DNA from: Amblyornis subalaris
Taxonomy: Eukaryota; Chordata; Aves; Passeriformes; Ptilonorhynchidae
Length of the DNA stretch: 64,000 bases
Direction: 5' to 3'
Assembly (NCBI GenBank): GCA_018881555.1
Contig: JACAXG010000092.1
Span: forward strand, 2,523,981 to 2,587,980
This document shows, piece by piece, positions 37,492-50,439 of the stretch. Below the pieces are notes generated by a model. That model saw only the letters and a program-made list of their open reading frames with translations. It made no database searches and was not told the origin of the DNA. Position 1 is the stretch's first letter. Each line of letters opens with the position of its first letter. The position numbers and the translations under genes are program-made.

Positions 37492-37694
37492 TTTTACTAT
37501 TTCTTTAAAAGTTTAAATTATATAGACAAATACTAAAATGTATTATAAATGTGTACCTGTTTCTGATGGGGCAAATCTTCTTCAACTGGCAGTAGTTCCC
37601 TCTGCTCATTACTTTTACCATCCAGCCTTTCATACAGTCACTATATAGTTTCGATCTTTGTTTGTCTTATTTCCCCATTCTTGGTTTTGGAATT

Positions 37695-37726
37695 AAACAA
37701 AAACAACAGCAACAACAACAACAAAA
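37695..37726. repeat. AAC-type microsatellite in CDH12 intron
   Basis: A short (AAC)n tract with an AGC interruption, about 210 bp after the first coding exon. An n lies just beyond it. Confidence 0.85.
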
Positions 37727-38839
37727 GCAAGNAAAGAAACAAAAAAGAGAGTTCTGAGATAAGTGTGTGTTTCCCAGCTAACTTTAATTGAATCTACTGT
37801 AATAGCATGTTTGATTTTTAGCAACAAATATTGGTCTGATATCAAGAGATAAGATTTAAACCTTAAATTTTTAGCCCAGAATACACAGACTTATCTGTGA
37901 TTGGTATGGTTATTCCAAGTCAGTTTTGAGCTTATGAAGACACATGTTTTTTAGTCTGTTGTCTTATGTCTCAGTACCATTTACNTTTATTTCTGATTAT
38001 TCAGATTGTTTTCAAGTATTTCTGATATGTTTTATTGCTTCATAATTCAAANTCTTGCATTATAGCTTTTATGTTGTGTGCAAACATTCACAATCATACA
38101 TGCAGAGAATTTTTGCAATTCTCTCTCTCATTATATGACCACTGTTTCTGTAACGGCGTAAGTCATTGATAGACAACTGTTTGAGGGGTATGGGGTGGTG
38201 AATTTAAATAATAGAGTTTTCAGATAGGAAAGCTGAAAAGGAGACCTGAAAAAGATCTTAGCANAGTATATAGTTGGGTGCTGTGTATAATTTTCAGTTT
38301 AAGTAAAAGACCTTACTCAGTGAAAATAAGAAGTCAGGGATTTGTTTCCTGAGTCCCCAAATGCCACTTTCCTAGACAGCAAGGTTCAAATTCACCTACC
38401 ACGAGTCATCATGCTGCAGTTTTTACTTCAATACCATTTTGTAAATTTTTTTTATGTATAAGCTGGGAATCTTTTTTATTTTCCCCTAAAGATAAATAAA
38501 ATTAACAGAAAATTAATTTTTCCTCCTACTCTTCCAGAAAACTATTCTGAGGATCTATAAATAAAACACTAGATTATTTAACAAAGCAGCCAAAAATGTA
38601 CTTGTATATTACACATGTAGACATTTGTGTTAAGCACTAAAATATATTGGTCAAAGCAATTTGCAAAGCAGTGTGTTTGTATCTCAAAGATAATATAATG
38701 AGCTTGTTTTACAGTCTGAACAAAGGGGGATCANGTAATGAAAAATTGCATATTCGTGATATTGAGTTGATAAAAATTACACTTTCTCTAACACATATCT
38801 TTGTTCTGGCAACTCGCTAAAGATGCCAAGGACTCTAAT

Positions 38840-38869
38840 CACGTTCCATGCTGTAGCATAGGCAACGTG
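38840..38869. repeat. Small hairpin CACGTT...AACGTG
   Basis: CACGTT and AACGTG flank an inner pair ATGCT/AGCAT, giving a two-part stem of 30 bases in the CDH12 intron. Possible regulatory site or chance; no known element is recognised. Confidence 0.6.
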
Positions 38870-41800
38870 ACTGCTGTGCTTTTAACCTCAAAAGACAGAG
38901 ATGTTACTGCTGCACCAGTGTATTTTCATTAGTCTTTATTCCTTTATGTAAGTTTGTCTCGGTAGTCATTTAAGGTCAGTTCTAAGCTGCCAAAATAATA
39001 TCAATTTTGCACAAAATGGACTATTATCAATGTACTGATGGATCAGCTTCTTCCTTCATTCCGTTTGTGTTCCATTGACTTTAAGTTTATAAGCGACTTT
39101 AGAACTAATAGGATATTTTCACTCAAGTAACCCTTATCACAGATTTACCTGGTGTATTTTTATCTCTCAAGACTTTTTTGAACTGTTACAAATCGTGGGA
39201 AAACACTTTTCAATTACGAGGAAAGTCAAAATTCAACTTTTTTTAAGTCAAAAAACTTGCTTTTAGAATAAAGCAATTAATTCCAGATGATAATTTTTTT
39301 CAACAATGTTTATTTTGATGTTTCTCACAACTTGTTTTATCTATATTAACTATTTGCTTCAATATATTTGAAAAAAAAAAATAAACAGACCTTGCCAGTT
39401 TTTGTATGTCATCTTTGCTGAATCTCTTACAAAAACACAGCACAAACAAATAAACAAAACCTAGATGGAGATGTTAATATTTTACCCTTGTTTTCCACAA
39501 AACTCTCAAAGAAGTTATAACACGGAAAGAAATAAGTTCCTTAGAGAAATTGCACTTTTAAATCCAGATGGCAAAAGCCAAGCTTCATATAAATTCAAAC
39601 CATTGTAAACATACTGAAATATACTGACCAGTGGCTAATCAATATCTTTAAATCTTATGTAATTTTTTTAAATCACATAAAATTTTTAAGGTGTTAAATT
39701 NAATTGAGTTCTTGATTAATTGCAGAAATAAATCTGCAGAAATGAATTATTTACCATAATTGAGGTTTATTCCAAAAGCATATATTTTCAATTTAATTCT
39801 GTTTATAATGCTACAGTTCTATATTTTAAAGTGGTAATAAGTGTATGATAAAGTGTAGGATATTTCATGTGACCTGAAATCACAGGGGTTTTATCTTCTT
39901 CCAGCCATGATAGCCGGACACNTGTGCATAGGCATTTATATTACTTATTATAGAACTACTGCACTAATAATGTCACAGTAATTTATAAATAGGAGTTTAA
40001 TGTACTTGTTAAATTAGCTGACAATTTCACTAAACAGGTAAGGGTGATTAGCTAATTTTGCAAACCTTCTGTAAGAGAACACAGATTTACAACAATAATG
40101 TCACCTGTTATCAGCCAATGCACTTAATTCCTTTCACGTCTGTTTTTAGACGAATGTCTCAAGAAATGTGAGGTTGCAAATCAAAATATAGTTTAGAAAC
40201 TGATGGAGATTAGACTATCTTACAGGTGGTGATTTTGAAAGAGTGCTTGATGTTCACACATTAAAATCATTTAACCTGAATATTACAGTTTGGAAATCTG
40301 CTCGTGTAATCTGGAAGAGGCATAAAAATCCATCAGATTGCTAAACAAAAGATAGCCCCCTTTGCTAGACATTCATTNAGCAGATCCAGTCTAAAAAGCA
40401 AAATTAGAGTATGTTGTTTCCATGTGACTTGTGATAGTGGACAGAGTGCTGGAGGCTTGCTGTAAAAGTAAGGCTTGCTTGTTTACTTTGCAGCACTTCA
40501 CTTGTTTTCCTAGTACTGTGAAGCTCCAAAAGGCTAGGCAAGACAGCACATGTGTGGGTGAAGATAAAGAAGTTCATGGTTCTCTTTTTTTTGTGCTAAA
40601 GCTCAGATCTTAGTGAATAGTGACAGAAATCAGAAGAGTATCAGGTCCTCCAGCATGGCCAAGTCCCAGCACACTTTATAACCACAAACAAGGTTACAGT
40701 TTAAATTGCCCTTATGCAAGGGTAGCTGAAGGGGGTACAGCCCCACCAGAACACTACAAATATTTCTGTAACCTTTCTTTATTGCTGTGTTTCAACAGTG
40801 ACATGCACAGGCAGCCAAGTTCAAGAGAACAAAACAGCCAAAAACAGTACAGGTTCTTCATTGTTGAGATAATACTAGCAAAGGTTTTTAGTTGTGATGC
40901 ATGTAACATGCTTCCCTTTATATGTCTTTGCATTCCTAGTGTGTAAATGCATTGCATTTACATTGTGTTGTACACTTGCACAGTTTCTTTTAGTAAGAAA
41001 TTTTGCTGTTTGTCCTCAAGTTTGCAGAGACAGGCATATCACAGCTTGTGCTGACTGTGCAGACTGGGTGCACAGGAAAAGATGTAGTGGCCTCTTCAAT
41101 GTAGTGGCCATTTCTCTTCTATTTTCCAGTGTGGAAAAACAAACAAACAACCCCAAATCCTCAGCTTGCCAGATANTTTTTTGCCAGTGAATAACCTATG
41201 TTTTACAACAGTTTGTTCTTTAAACCACTGTCACATTAATGCATGTTCACATAAAAACTACTACAGATATTTTTTGTTAAGAAAAAGATGCTGAAAAATT
41301 TGATCCTCACAACTGCTCTATGGCAGTACAGGGTATGTGCATCAATATGGTATTTTTCATCTGACTTGGTCCTGAGAAAGCCTCATCATCTTCAAAGGTT
41401 TGCCCATATATCGAGGCAGAAAGAGTGCTGATTTGGAGGAAGGAGAGCTCTGTGTCTGTGACCAAAACAGAGTGCTTTTTTGAAACCTAATAATTTATCC
41501 TCTGCATCTGAAATATGAGCATATAATTCATTTATGTATTTTATAGTGGATAGTTCTTAATATAATGAAATTAAGGTTGACCACCTTCCATCAGGCTTAA
41601 ATCAACACGTACTTCTGAACACACACTCTCCTTTTACGGTTATTTTCCCTCTTGGGTGAGTGTCTGGATGACAGCGCAGTTTGTAAAGGAAATTTTGCAC
41701 TGCTTGTTTTGAATCTGTTCAGAGAATTTTACAGTGCTGTGGCTATCATTTTGGCATTATTCATAAGCACTGAATTAACTTGAAAAAAAAAATAAAATTT

Positions 41801-42185
41801 AAGGAAAAGAAATATGTGCAGTGAATTTGAAAGCCACTGCCCTTTGAAGGGGAAAAAAAAAACCCAAAAACTTAAGTCTATTCAGAACTATACTCTGATT
41901 AATCTTTTTTTTTTTTTTTTAATTATATTTCTACTAGATTTCTGGTAGGATAGTCACAATAATATTTCATTTAAAGTTGTGAAAAAGGTTTTTCCTAACT
42001 TACCAGATTCCATTCCCACAACTGAAGTAACAATATAAGAGAAATACGTGTATCATTTCCATTAGACATTTGCACAGTGCCATCAAGAAGGAGATGAAAA
42101 TTGTTTCAGGGACTGCTGCTAGTAATGTGTTAATTGACTCCCATGATGCAGGACATCACAGTTACTCATTTCTGGATGATTTTAA

Positions 42186-42247
42186 GTTATGCTATGTGAA
42201 GTTATATGCTATATGAAGTTATGCTATATGAAGTTATGCTATGTATA
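42186..42247. repeat. Tandem repeat, unit about 15-17 bp
   Basis: About four copies of GTTATGCTATRTGAA, the second carrying a 2-bp AT insertion. The last copy degenerates to GTTATGCTATGTATAA. Confidence 0.9.
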
Positions 42248-42607
42248 AGAATGAGCTGGTTCAGTACATTGTACATATACTCACCTCTGTCTGCTGACAT
42301 CACAGTGGAATCTTGTTGGGCCTTAGTGGTCTTTAGATAATAATTTAAAGCGTAATCAGGCATGATCACATTAACCTGGCTTACTAAATCGGCTTACTGA
42401 GTTTATGCCGTGCACATTTTCAAGTAAAAGCACTGTCACAATTTATTACAGATAAGGAAATTGATGAGGAGAAATGAAGTGGTGAAAAGGTGTAAGAGGA
42501 ATCAGAACTGGTATCAGAACTCTGGACTTCTTATCTTGCTGTGTTGAGCTGAGACCTCTGTCTCTCCCATTTATGTCTGTCTGGTGAAAAAGTGATGACT
42601 TTAAAAG

Positions 42608-42640
42608 CTTTGCATCCTGTATATTGCATAGAGTATGTGA
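42608..42640 (+). repeat. 33-bp direct repeat, copy A
   Basis: This 33-bp sequence (starting CTTTGCATCCTGTATATTGC and ending GAGTATGTGA) is repeated exactly at 45288-45320. The flanks differ immediately upstream (G versus C) and become only loosely similar downstream (GACACAAAG versus CACATAGAC). It has no recognised identity. Confidence 0.95.
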
Positions 42641-44280
42641 GACACAAAGTAATTTTGACAGTTGCACGTGAAAGTGTGAGAAGGAAATGGAACCATGGAA
42701 GCACAAAACCCCCACAAGCAAGTCAGACTTGCATTTAATGTTTACTCGTGGAAAGGTTACCTTTTTACAANGTGTATAAAGACATGCAGTACAGGTGAAC
42801 ATCTTGCAACAGAATGTTTCTTATTGACCTAGTGGCTTCACTTTGTTTATTGATTTACTTAGGTAGCTCGTAGCAGGAAAATTAGGAGCAAAATACTGGA
42901 AGTAGTAACATCTCTTGCCATGGTCTTTGCATTGATCAAAATTGTATGAGGTATTTGGAGCTGAAACAAAAGGGAGGACTATGATTTCACTGATTGCGTG
43001 AGAGAGGAGAAGGAGTGAGTCCAGGACAGAGAGATCAAAATAAAAAGGATCAACTTCTCGAGCTGCCACCCACATTTTAGAGGATGTAAAAGTTTGAGTT
43101 TATTGTTCTGAACNGCTAAGGAGGTCGCAGACTGAAATATTGCAAATTAAAATTTATCAGGCTGTATTATCCAAGAATTCAGTGATTAGTGTAGGAGGCT
43201 GAGAGCCTGGGGAGATGGTTCTGTTAGAATGAATGACTGCCTCTCACAAGACCTCTGAACCCAGCTAAGTGGATGATGCTGATGGTGCTCGCGTGTGTCT
43301 GAAGTTTATGTTGCCAACACTGATGGAGAAATACAAATGAGCTTGTAGAAATTAAACTGCTAAGGAAAAATCTTATACCTATTGCAGTTTTATTTGGAAT
43401 GCTTCTGTATAAATGGCTTCATCCAGGCAGGAAGTTTATTTAAACTGGGAAATATGTGAAAGAATAGTTTGAAAAATATTTATACATTCTTGGAAAGAAT
43501 TGAGGAGAGTAGACAAATGAAAACATAGTCTCCTCTTTTAATCCAAAAAAAAATTGAAAATTTTAAATTTGTTTAATTTAAATCTGAGCTTGGCTGAGAA
43601 TTTCTGATTCACCTGGTAGACTTGGACATNGTGTTACTGATAGTGAGATCAGACACAGGCACGTATTATGTATGTCAGCAATCCAAATGGAATTTATAAC
43701 AAGAGAAGCATTAGACCATCAATTACAATTCATCTGGGATCACAAGATCTCCTTTCTGGAAGAGCAACAGAATGCCAAGTAAGAAATTAAATAACNTTTG
43801 CCAGACAGCAAAATGTGGAAAGTATTAAATACCTGTAGCCATTCCTGTATCTGGGTAACAGTGTGTAAGCTAAAGTAACAAGGAAGTTCAGAAATGGAAT
43901 AAAAGTTGTGATTGCTGCAACAGCCAAGGTGTTAAATAACAAAGAGATAGCAAAATGCCTTGCTTAAACATGCTACAAAGATATAAATTCTCAGCAGGAA
44001 AAGAAAAAATTATAGAAATATTAAAGAATTGCTAAGTGACAGGAGACTAGATTAAAGCTCAGGATTTCATATCTGTGAGATGGATTGCTTTTTTCAAAAT
44101 GTGGACTTTTTTGTTTATTTTGCTCATTGTAGAGGGATGCAGATTTGGCACTAAAACAGTAATTGGAAAAAAATTAAAACAACAAGTTTCAGAAATAGAC
44201 ATAATTCATAATTCTACTTAAAATAAATGGTTGTTAAAATGTAAATATTTATATAATTTGAATATTTATACAATTTTTGC

Positions 44281-44977
44281 TAGAAAGCAGCCCTGCGGAA
44301 AGGGACCTAGGGCTCCTGGTCAATGGCGAGTTGAACATGAGTCAGCAGTGCCCTGGCANCCAGGAGGGCCAAGCGTGTCCTGGGGTGCATCAGGCACAGC
44401 ATCGCCAGCCGGGCAAGGGAGGGGATTGTCCTGCTCTGCTCTGCACTGGGACAGCCTCACCTCGAGTGCTGGGGGCAGTTTTGGGTGCCACAATATAAAA
44501 ATGACNTTAAGCTGTTAGAGAGCATCAGAAAGGGGGCCACAAAGGTGGTGAAAAGTCTGTAGGGCAAGCCATATGAGAAGCAGCTGAGGTCACTTGGCCT
44601 GTTCAGCCTGGAGAAGANGAGACTGAGGGGAAACCCCATCGCAGTTACAACTTCCTTGTGATGGGAAGAGGAGGGGCAGGCACTGATCTCTTCTCTGTGG
44701 TGACCGGCGACAGGACCGGAGGGAGTGGCCTGAAGTTGTGTCAGGGGAGGTTTAGATTGGATATTAGGAAAAGNTTCTTCACCCAGAGAGTGGCTGGGCA
44801 CTGGAACAGGCTCCCCAGGGAAGTGGTCGCAGCACCAAGCCTGACAGAGTTCAAGAAGCCTTTGGACAATGCTCTCAGGCACATGGTGTGATCCTTGGGG
44901 ATGGTGCTGTGCAGGGCTAGAGCTCAATGATCCTTGTGGGTCTCTTCCAACTCAGAATATTCTGTGATTCTGAGATT
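44281..44977 (+). mobile_element. CR1 LINE, 5'-truncated, + strand
   Basis: This is a sense-oriented CR1 fragment that starts within ORF2 and runs to the 3' end. The first frame (44277-44498) begins with LESSPAERDLGLLVNGELNM, the motif that follows the reverse transcriptase domain in avian CR1. A second frame (44658-44891) contains FSVVTGDRTGGSGLKL and HWNRLPREVVAAPSLTEFKK, the ORF2 C-terminus. The stretch between is frameshifted and contains n positions. The 3' UTR ends GGGTCTCTTCCAACTCAGAATATTCTGTGATTCTG near 44975. The GC content is clearly higher than the flanks. The element is inactive, and any open frame on its opposite strand is a shadow. Confidence 0.95.
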
Positions 44978-46959
44978 AAATTGCTTCAATAAAATGCAAA
45001 TAATGGTTTACAATTTATGAAAACATAGCATAAAAAAATCAACACTGAAATTAAAAGCCAGTGTATAAAACAGAATTTAAAAAAAATAAAACTTAAATTC
45101 ATTTTTTTCCAACAAAATGATAAATATCCTGAAACAACAAAAAAATAAAATTCACAGCTAGAATCAATCAATCAGTTATTAATGCTCGATAAGAAAAAGA
45201 AAGAATAATTTCCAATCCAGCACCAGTTTATAGGAGAAGCTAATGAGTTAGAAGGTTATCCCATCTTCAGTCACTGCAGTTAATATCCTTTGCATCCTGT
45301 ATATTGCATAGAGTATGTGACACATAGACAGAAATGACCGGGATTGGCAGCCTTGTCAAGCTCTGCAGTTACAAAGCATGGTTTGTGCGTCAGGGNCCTG
45401 AAAGTCTTTTCACAGTAGATGTCCTAAAGTGCAAAAACCCCTATTCTTCTGAAGGTAATATATCAAACCACAATTTCTCTTATCTAACATAGAAAGCAAT
45501 GGACTTGGAGCAAATATTGGTTTTATGGAAGTGACCATTTCCTTCTCCCTCAGCAACCTCCATGTCCCACAGGCTGTAAATGACCTGTCTCTCCTCTCCC
45601 TCTAGAGATAACCATCCCCTAATCCTTCTTTTCATCCTGATATCTGACATCCACTCTGCTGTAAAAGTTAAAATCGCTTTAATTCTTGCAGAGGATGTGC
45701 TACATATTCAATTTAATTCTGAGCAATGAACCCAGTTAATAGTAGCTTTGAGCTCCACAGCTTCTCTTCCAGTTTCAAATAGATCTTGTATACCCAAAAA
45801 CTTGCTTATATTTTCCACATGTGTTGGTGGAAGTCTAATGAAATTAATTGTCTTTCATAAAGGAACCTTGTCTTTACTACATAATAATTTGTTTATAAAA
45901 CAGATTAGATTACATATTTTTCTACCCGGAAAAAAATGCAGAAAACTCAAGAGGTTTTAAAGAGAAGTGGAATGTGATGAGACTAAAACTGAGGAAATAG
46001 TAATGCTAAAAGATAACTAAATATTATTTAGATGTCCCAGTAGTAGAAAATAATTTTGTTATAAGAACACTGTTGCATAGTTTTCTCTCGCTGTTGCTAC
46101 TTGCTCATGAGCATTTAGTCAATCTAAACAGAGATTATAAAATCCCAAATAATCCAGTAACCTTGTAGAGTCATTTGCAGACTGATTATGCTGTTTCTAA
46201 GGGTCAAAGATGATCTAAAGCATGAAACCAATCTGGTTTAAAATTGCCCTTTTTCTTCCAGGGTTGTTTTGAAATGCTGATAAATTCCTTGGGTTAGTTC
46301 ACTGCATGGTATCAGATGCATGTGTTCTGTGACCACTGCATGGCAGTGATACACGTTATAGTGCTATTTAGGCAGGAGAGAGTGACTAAGGAGAAAGGTG
46401 ACCATGTTGACACTGCTGGGTGACGTCCCTCCCCCATCCAGCCCAGGAGCTGATCTCATAAAAGGTGAAAATGGAGGAGAAAAGCTGAAAGACATACTAA
46501 TGAGTGAAGCCAATGTCCACCAGCATTGACACATGCTAAATTTAAAACTAATATAAATTTTAATTATTAGTAATTAGCTTAAATTTAGTTTTCCTCTGGA
46601 GAAGGTTTTGTTTCATAAGTACAGAAATACAATGGGTTTTGTCTAAACAGCTGTGTGCAGTAGTTATTCTTGTGTCTATGACAAGAGAAAAAAGTGTGTG
46701 TGAAGAACAAAGCCAAACTTGGAATAAACTCCTGTTTTCTAACACCAGTTGTGATTATAGAAATAGTTACCTTGTATATACATTTTATTTATTTTAGCTG
46801 TCAGTCCCTGAACATGTAAGTTAGAGTTACCAGTGATTCTGTTATCAATGATTGATACTATAATGTCATTAAAACCTTGCTACTGCCTGCTGAAAAAAAT
46901 AGATTTTCAGTAACAGATGGATTATTCACTCCTATTGTCATAAAAATACTTAAATGACC
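44978..46959 (+). other. CDH12: CDH12 intron between CR1 copies
   Basis: AT-rich and without a recognised repeat other than direct-repeat copy B at 45288. A GC-richer patch at about 46380-46490 is not identified. Confidence 0.7.
45288..45320 (+). repeat. 33-bp direct repeat, copy B
   Basis: Exact copy of 42608-42640 in the same orientation, 2,680 bp further on. The interval holds the CR1 at 44281-44977. The pair may be two pieces of an unknown dispersed repeat or a local templated duplication. Confidence 0.95.
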
Positions 46960-47985
46960 ACCGAAAAAACATTTCATCCTGGACACTATGATGCTATATT
47001 CGGTATCACTAAGGATTTAGGCTGGGGCCTATGTTGTTTAATGTCATCATAAATTATCTTCGAAAGTGTGAGAATATCCAAGGGAGTGTTTACTCTTCAA
47101 ATTAAGCTACATGAGTTACCAAAGAGAACGGCTGAATGGAAAAAATGGCAAAAGGGCCTCATGAAACAGGACTAAAATAGACATGAAATCTGATATAAAG
47201 GGGTACATACAGTGGGAGGACGGGCATAATTCTAATTTCATTAATAAATTGTTGTGCTCTGTGGAAATTATAATCTCTCTCAAATGAGATCTTGTTTCTT
47301 AATAGCTGCATGCACATTTGCTTAGTGTGCGATGAGTGCCGAAACAAGCAAATGGGATGTTAGAAACTCTTATGAGCAGCAGAAGGAAATAGATGTCATT
47401 AATACAGCTTTTTATCTAAATTCATAGTGAGCCTGTATCTTCCACACTGTGGGAATTATTTATCTCTAGTCTCAAAGAGGGCGTGTCCCAAAGAACTGCG
47501 AAAAGTACGGAGAAGGATACAAGGTTAATCAGTATCTTTGGATTGACTCCTCACTGAGGAATAACTGGGTAAGACGGGTTTCCTTAGCCTGGAAAGCAAA
47601 CAAAGAGGAGGAGATATGATAGGGCTCAAAAATATCTAGAACATAGGGGTGAGACTAAAGGGGCAGGATTCCCTCCTTCACCAATGCAAGATGAGAGGCA
47701 GCAAATGAAGCCAACAGGTGGCACACTCAGAGCAAAGAAAAGGAAGTGATTCTTCGCAAAATTAATCAATCCAAAATAGGTAGCTCCGTGCCACAAGTTG
47801 CTGCGGAGATAACAGAATTTTCATGTATGTGAGAAGGGAATTCGCCAAAGGCTGATAACTATAGTCACCACAAATATCTGCACAAATTACTGGGCACTTG
47901 GAAATTATGTGGTGAACCGTGCTTTCTCCGACCTTAGCCTTTGCCAGAGACAGAGTTCTGGGCTGGAGGCCACTTGCACCCGGTG
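46960..47985 (+). mobile_element. Old, divergent CR1-like LINE relic, + strand
   Basis: Near 47020-47060 the + strand reads LGPMLFNVIINYL, matching the CR1/L3-type reverse transcriptase motif LGPxLFNIFINDL. Further on, about 47460-47830 resembles the ORF2 C-terminal and 3' region of old amniote CR1 elements: a block like GAGATATGATAGGGCTCAAAAATATCTAGAA, then AGGCAGCAAATGAAGCCAACAGGTGGC, then AAAGGAAGTGATTCTTCGCA. The stretch CAGAGACAGAGTTCTGGGCTGGAGGCC near 47945 fits the 3' UTR motif GACAGGATACTGGGCTAGATGG. It is much more decayed than the other CR1 copies here and lacks the TTGGAAGGGAC avian tail, so it is probably from an older lineage. The boundaries and middle (47160-47460) are uncertain. 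Confidence 0.72.
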
Positions 47986-50131
47986 CAGCACACCATTGTT
48001 CTCTGGGGACAAATTATAGTAACAGACGTTCTCCTCCACTCAGGATAAAATAATGAGAANGGTTTATATTAGTCATGTCTCCAAAAGTGACTCATTTAAC
48101 TTTGTTGAAAATGGTTTGGACAGTTTAATGGGAAAGGAATTTCATCAAGTAAGAAATCAGTTCTAAATAAAAAAATACATTTTATTAAATAGCATTCCTC
48201 CTAGTGAAAAATATAAACNTTAGTCCTTGTATGTAAAATGTAAACATCTGCAGTACTTCATGTAGCAATTCACTAATTGTTTAGTCAATGTGGCGATATT
48301 AGTAATAATATTAGATTCAAAAAATAAAAAAGACAGTAGTGCAGGTCAGTATACTAATGTAATGCTGAGAAAAATGTTCAGATAGCAAGAGGCTTGGGAT
48401 GTTGTTGCAAAGATTCATGCCTTTCAATATCTCATATTGCTGGCCACACTCAGTTTGTGACTTGGTTTTCTCTCTGACTCTAGGTGAGAGGGAACTAGCT
48501 CAGTCTGTGCTCAGGCCAACCTGAGGATGTGAGGGGACATGATCAGGTGCAGTGAAACCTGCCAAGGAAGGTTTCATCATCTACATGCAGCATGAATGTG
48601 ACAACCCTTGAACCACAGTGGTACCTACACTCAAAATCAAACATGCTCACAAAAGACAGACAGATACAAAGCATAAATATTGCCATATGTCTTCTTTCTG
48701 GGATGTTTTTATCCTTTTATGCAAATCTTCTGTCATTCTTATAAAATGCAGTAGGTAATTTAAATTATACTTTGCAATCTGCTTCATGAAAATAAAATGA
48801 CCTCTTAAAGGGGATAAGAGTTGTGATCATGTCATATTAGTCTGCCTGATAAGCTGAAAACCAAAAAGTAAATGAAAGGAATTTTTTATTACACCTTCTG
48901 CTTTACTTCTGTGGGAGAAGTCCTTGTTTGTCTTGCAAGCTTAAATACCTTTAGTTTGCATACAGTCTTTATATGCAGAATGAATCCCACCTACATTGAA
49001 CAAAAATAGATGTTCTATGTTCTGGTTGAATAATAATTTAAGCCTGTCAGGAATGTTACACCAGCCTTTTGATTTTTCTTTAATTTTTGGGTTTTCAAAA
49101 TTGCTTTTCTGGTGTTCAGTTCATGTTGCCTTATAAAGAAGCTTACAGCGAGGCAAAATGAGAGAATTTTCTGTTCCAATATCTTAGAGGATAATGTCAA
49201 TAAATGTGTTTTAGTTAGTAAAGCCTTTTCTCTCTCACTAAGACAGTGAGTAAACCACAGTCCCTGGTGATGATTCTATGCCATTCAGCAGAGGCTATTC
49301 TATTCAAATTGTTCTTATGGCAATGGTTTTCAGCAGTGATGTCTGAGTAAGGTGTTAATCGCAGCTGATTCTGAATCTTTTACGTTCTCTTGTACATTGG
49401 TGTTGGCGTAGAATTAGGTTGAAGAGAGTACANTCTTTTAGTATTTCATAATGCAGGATCCAAAGATTCTTTAGCATGTCAAAATGCAGATTTGGATAGT
49501 TAACAAGAGTTATTGTGTCAAAAAAATATCAGTCTGTAAATATTTATTTGTTATTGCTTATGTGAATTAAGGATTACATTAAAAGAGTGATACAGGACAG
49601 TCTAATTGGTGTAACAATGTTTTTCTTCTTACTGTGAGAACTGAAGCATAAACTGTGGAAGAGAAATCCAAGAAAAAAGTCTCATTGATGTTATTAGCGC
49701 AGTGTACATTTTCTAGAAACCCAGTGCTTTTCAGCACTGTTATATAAGCCAGTTAATAGCTCCTGCTTGTCAAATCCAGCTGTATCAGCCCAACAGCAGG
49801 TAACTGCTTCTAGTTTAATTGATGCCAGTAGTAGAGTCCAAGAAAATAATCAATGATGTTTGCAGAATCAGGAGATTCCTGCGCAAGCCTAATGAATTCT
49901 AGCAGACAGCATTTGTGCAGATTGAGAACCATTCTAAAGATGCTGAAAACTTGAAAAACTGACCAGTGCAACTGAAAATTTCCTTTCAGTAAAAGTATGT
50001 GTTGCTGTGGCATTTTAAAAAAGTACAATATTTACTTGAGTAATTTGTGTGCTAATAGATTAATTTGATATTAGCAAGAAGTTAAAAGGCAAGAACACAC
50101 GATTTATGCTAGAAACAATAACGTTAGCTTT

Positions 50132-50148
50132 TGTGTGTGTGTGTGTGT
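50132..50148. repeat. TG dinucleotide repeat
   Basis: About eight TG units in a row, ending in TAG. Confidence 0.9.
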
Positions 50149-50384
50149 AGCAAAACACAGAACCAAAAATAAGTTATTATTTCATTTGGAAGCAAACAAG
50201 ATTGGTTTTGGTTCTTTTTACATACTATTTTATTTACTTTATTCACCATTTTGCCATGTTTATTGCACTGTCATGTCTGCAAGTTATTGTAAGGCCTGGT
50301 TCTGAATTACACTTACTAAATCATTCCTTCTCCAGCAAGCTGAGTCTGAAATTCTGCCAGATAAGTCTGGTAGCAACTATAGCA

Positions 50385-50439
50385 TAATTTTATTACCCTT
50401 TTAGGGTAATACTCCTACCCTATTAGGGTAGTAAAATTA
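50385..50439. repeat. Nested double hairpin
   Basis: Two adjacent perfect small stem-loops: ATTACCC/GGGTAAT with a TTTTA loop (50392-50410), and CTACCC/GGGTAG with a TATTA loop (50415-50431). In addition, the outer arms TAATTTTATTACCC (50385-50398) and GGGTAGTAAAATTA (50426-50439) pair at 13 of 14 positions. The element can fold as two hairpins or as one long one. Confidence 0.9.

Larger units (their letters stand above)
37492..44280 (+). other. CDH12: CDH12 intron after the first coding exon (first part)
   Basis: Intronic by position, since the donor at 37486 has no matching downstream coding exon here. Contents: AAC repeat, small hairpin at 38840, tandem repeat at 42186, direct-repeat copy A at 42608 and a T-homopolymer near 41905. 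No coding sequence resembling cadherin EC1 (calcium motif DINDN) was noticed. Confidence 0.75.

Noticed and set aside
37213..37536. A longer reading frame that begins 14 codons before the CDH12 ATG and runs past the exon end
   Set aside because: The upstream start would be GTG, not ATG, and lies right after an in-frame TAA. After Lys77 there is a clear GT donor, so the tail to 37536 is intron.
44457..44927. 156-codon frame on the - strand
   Set aside because: It is antisense to the CR1 element at 44281-44977, contains several ambiguous bases and is a shadow of the LINE.
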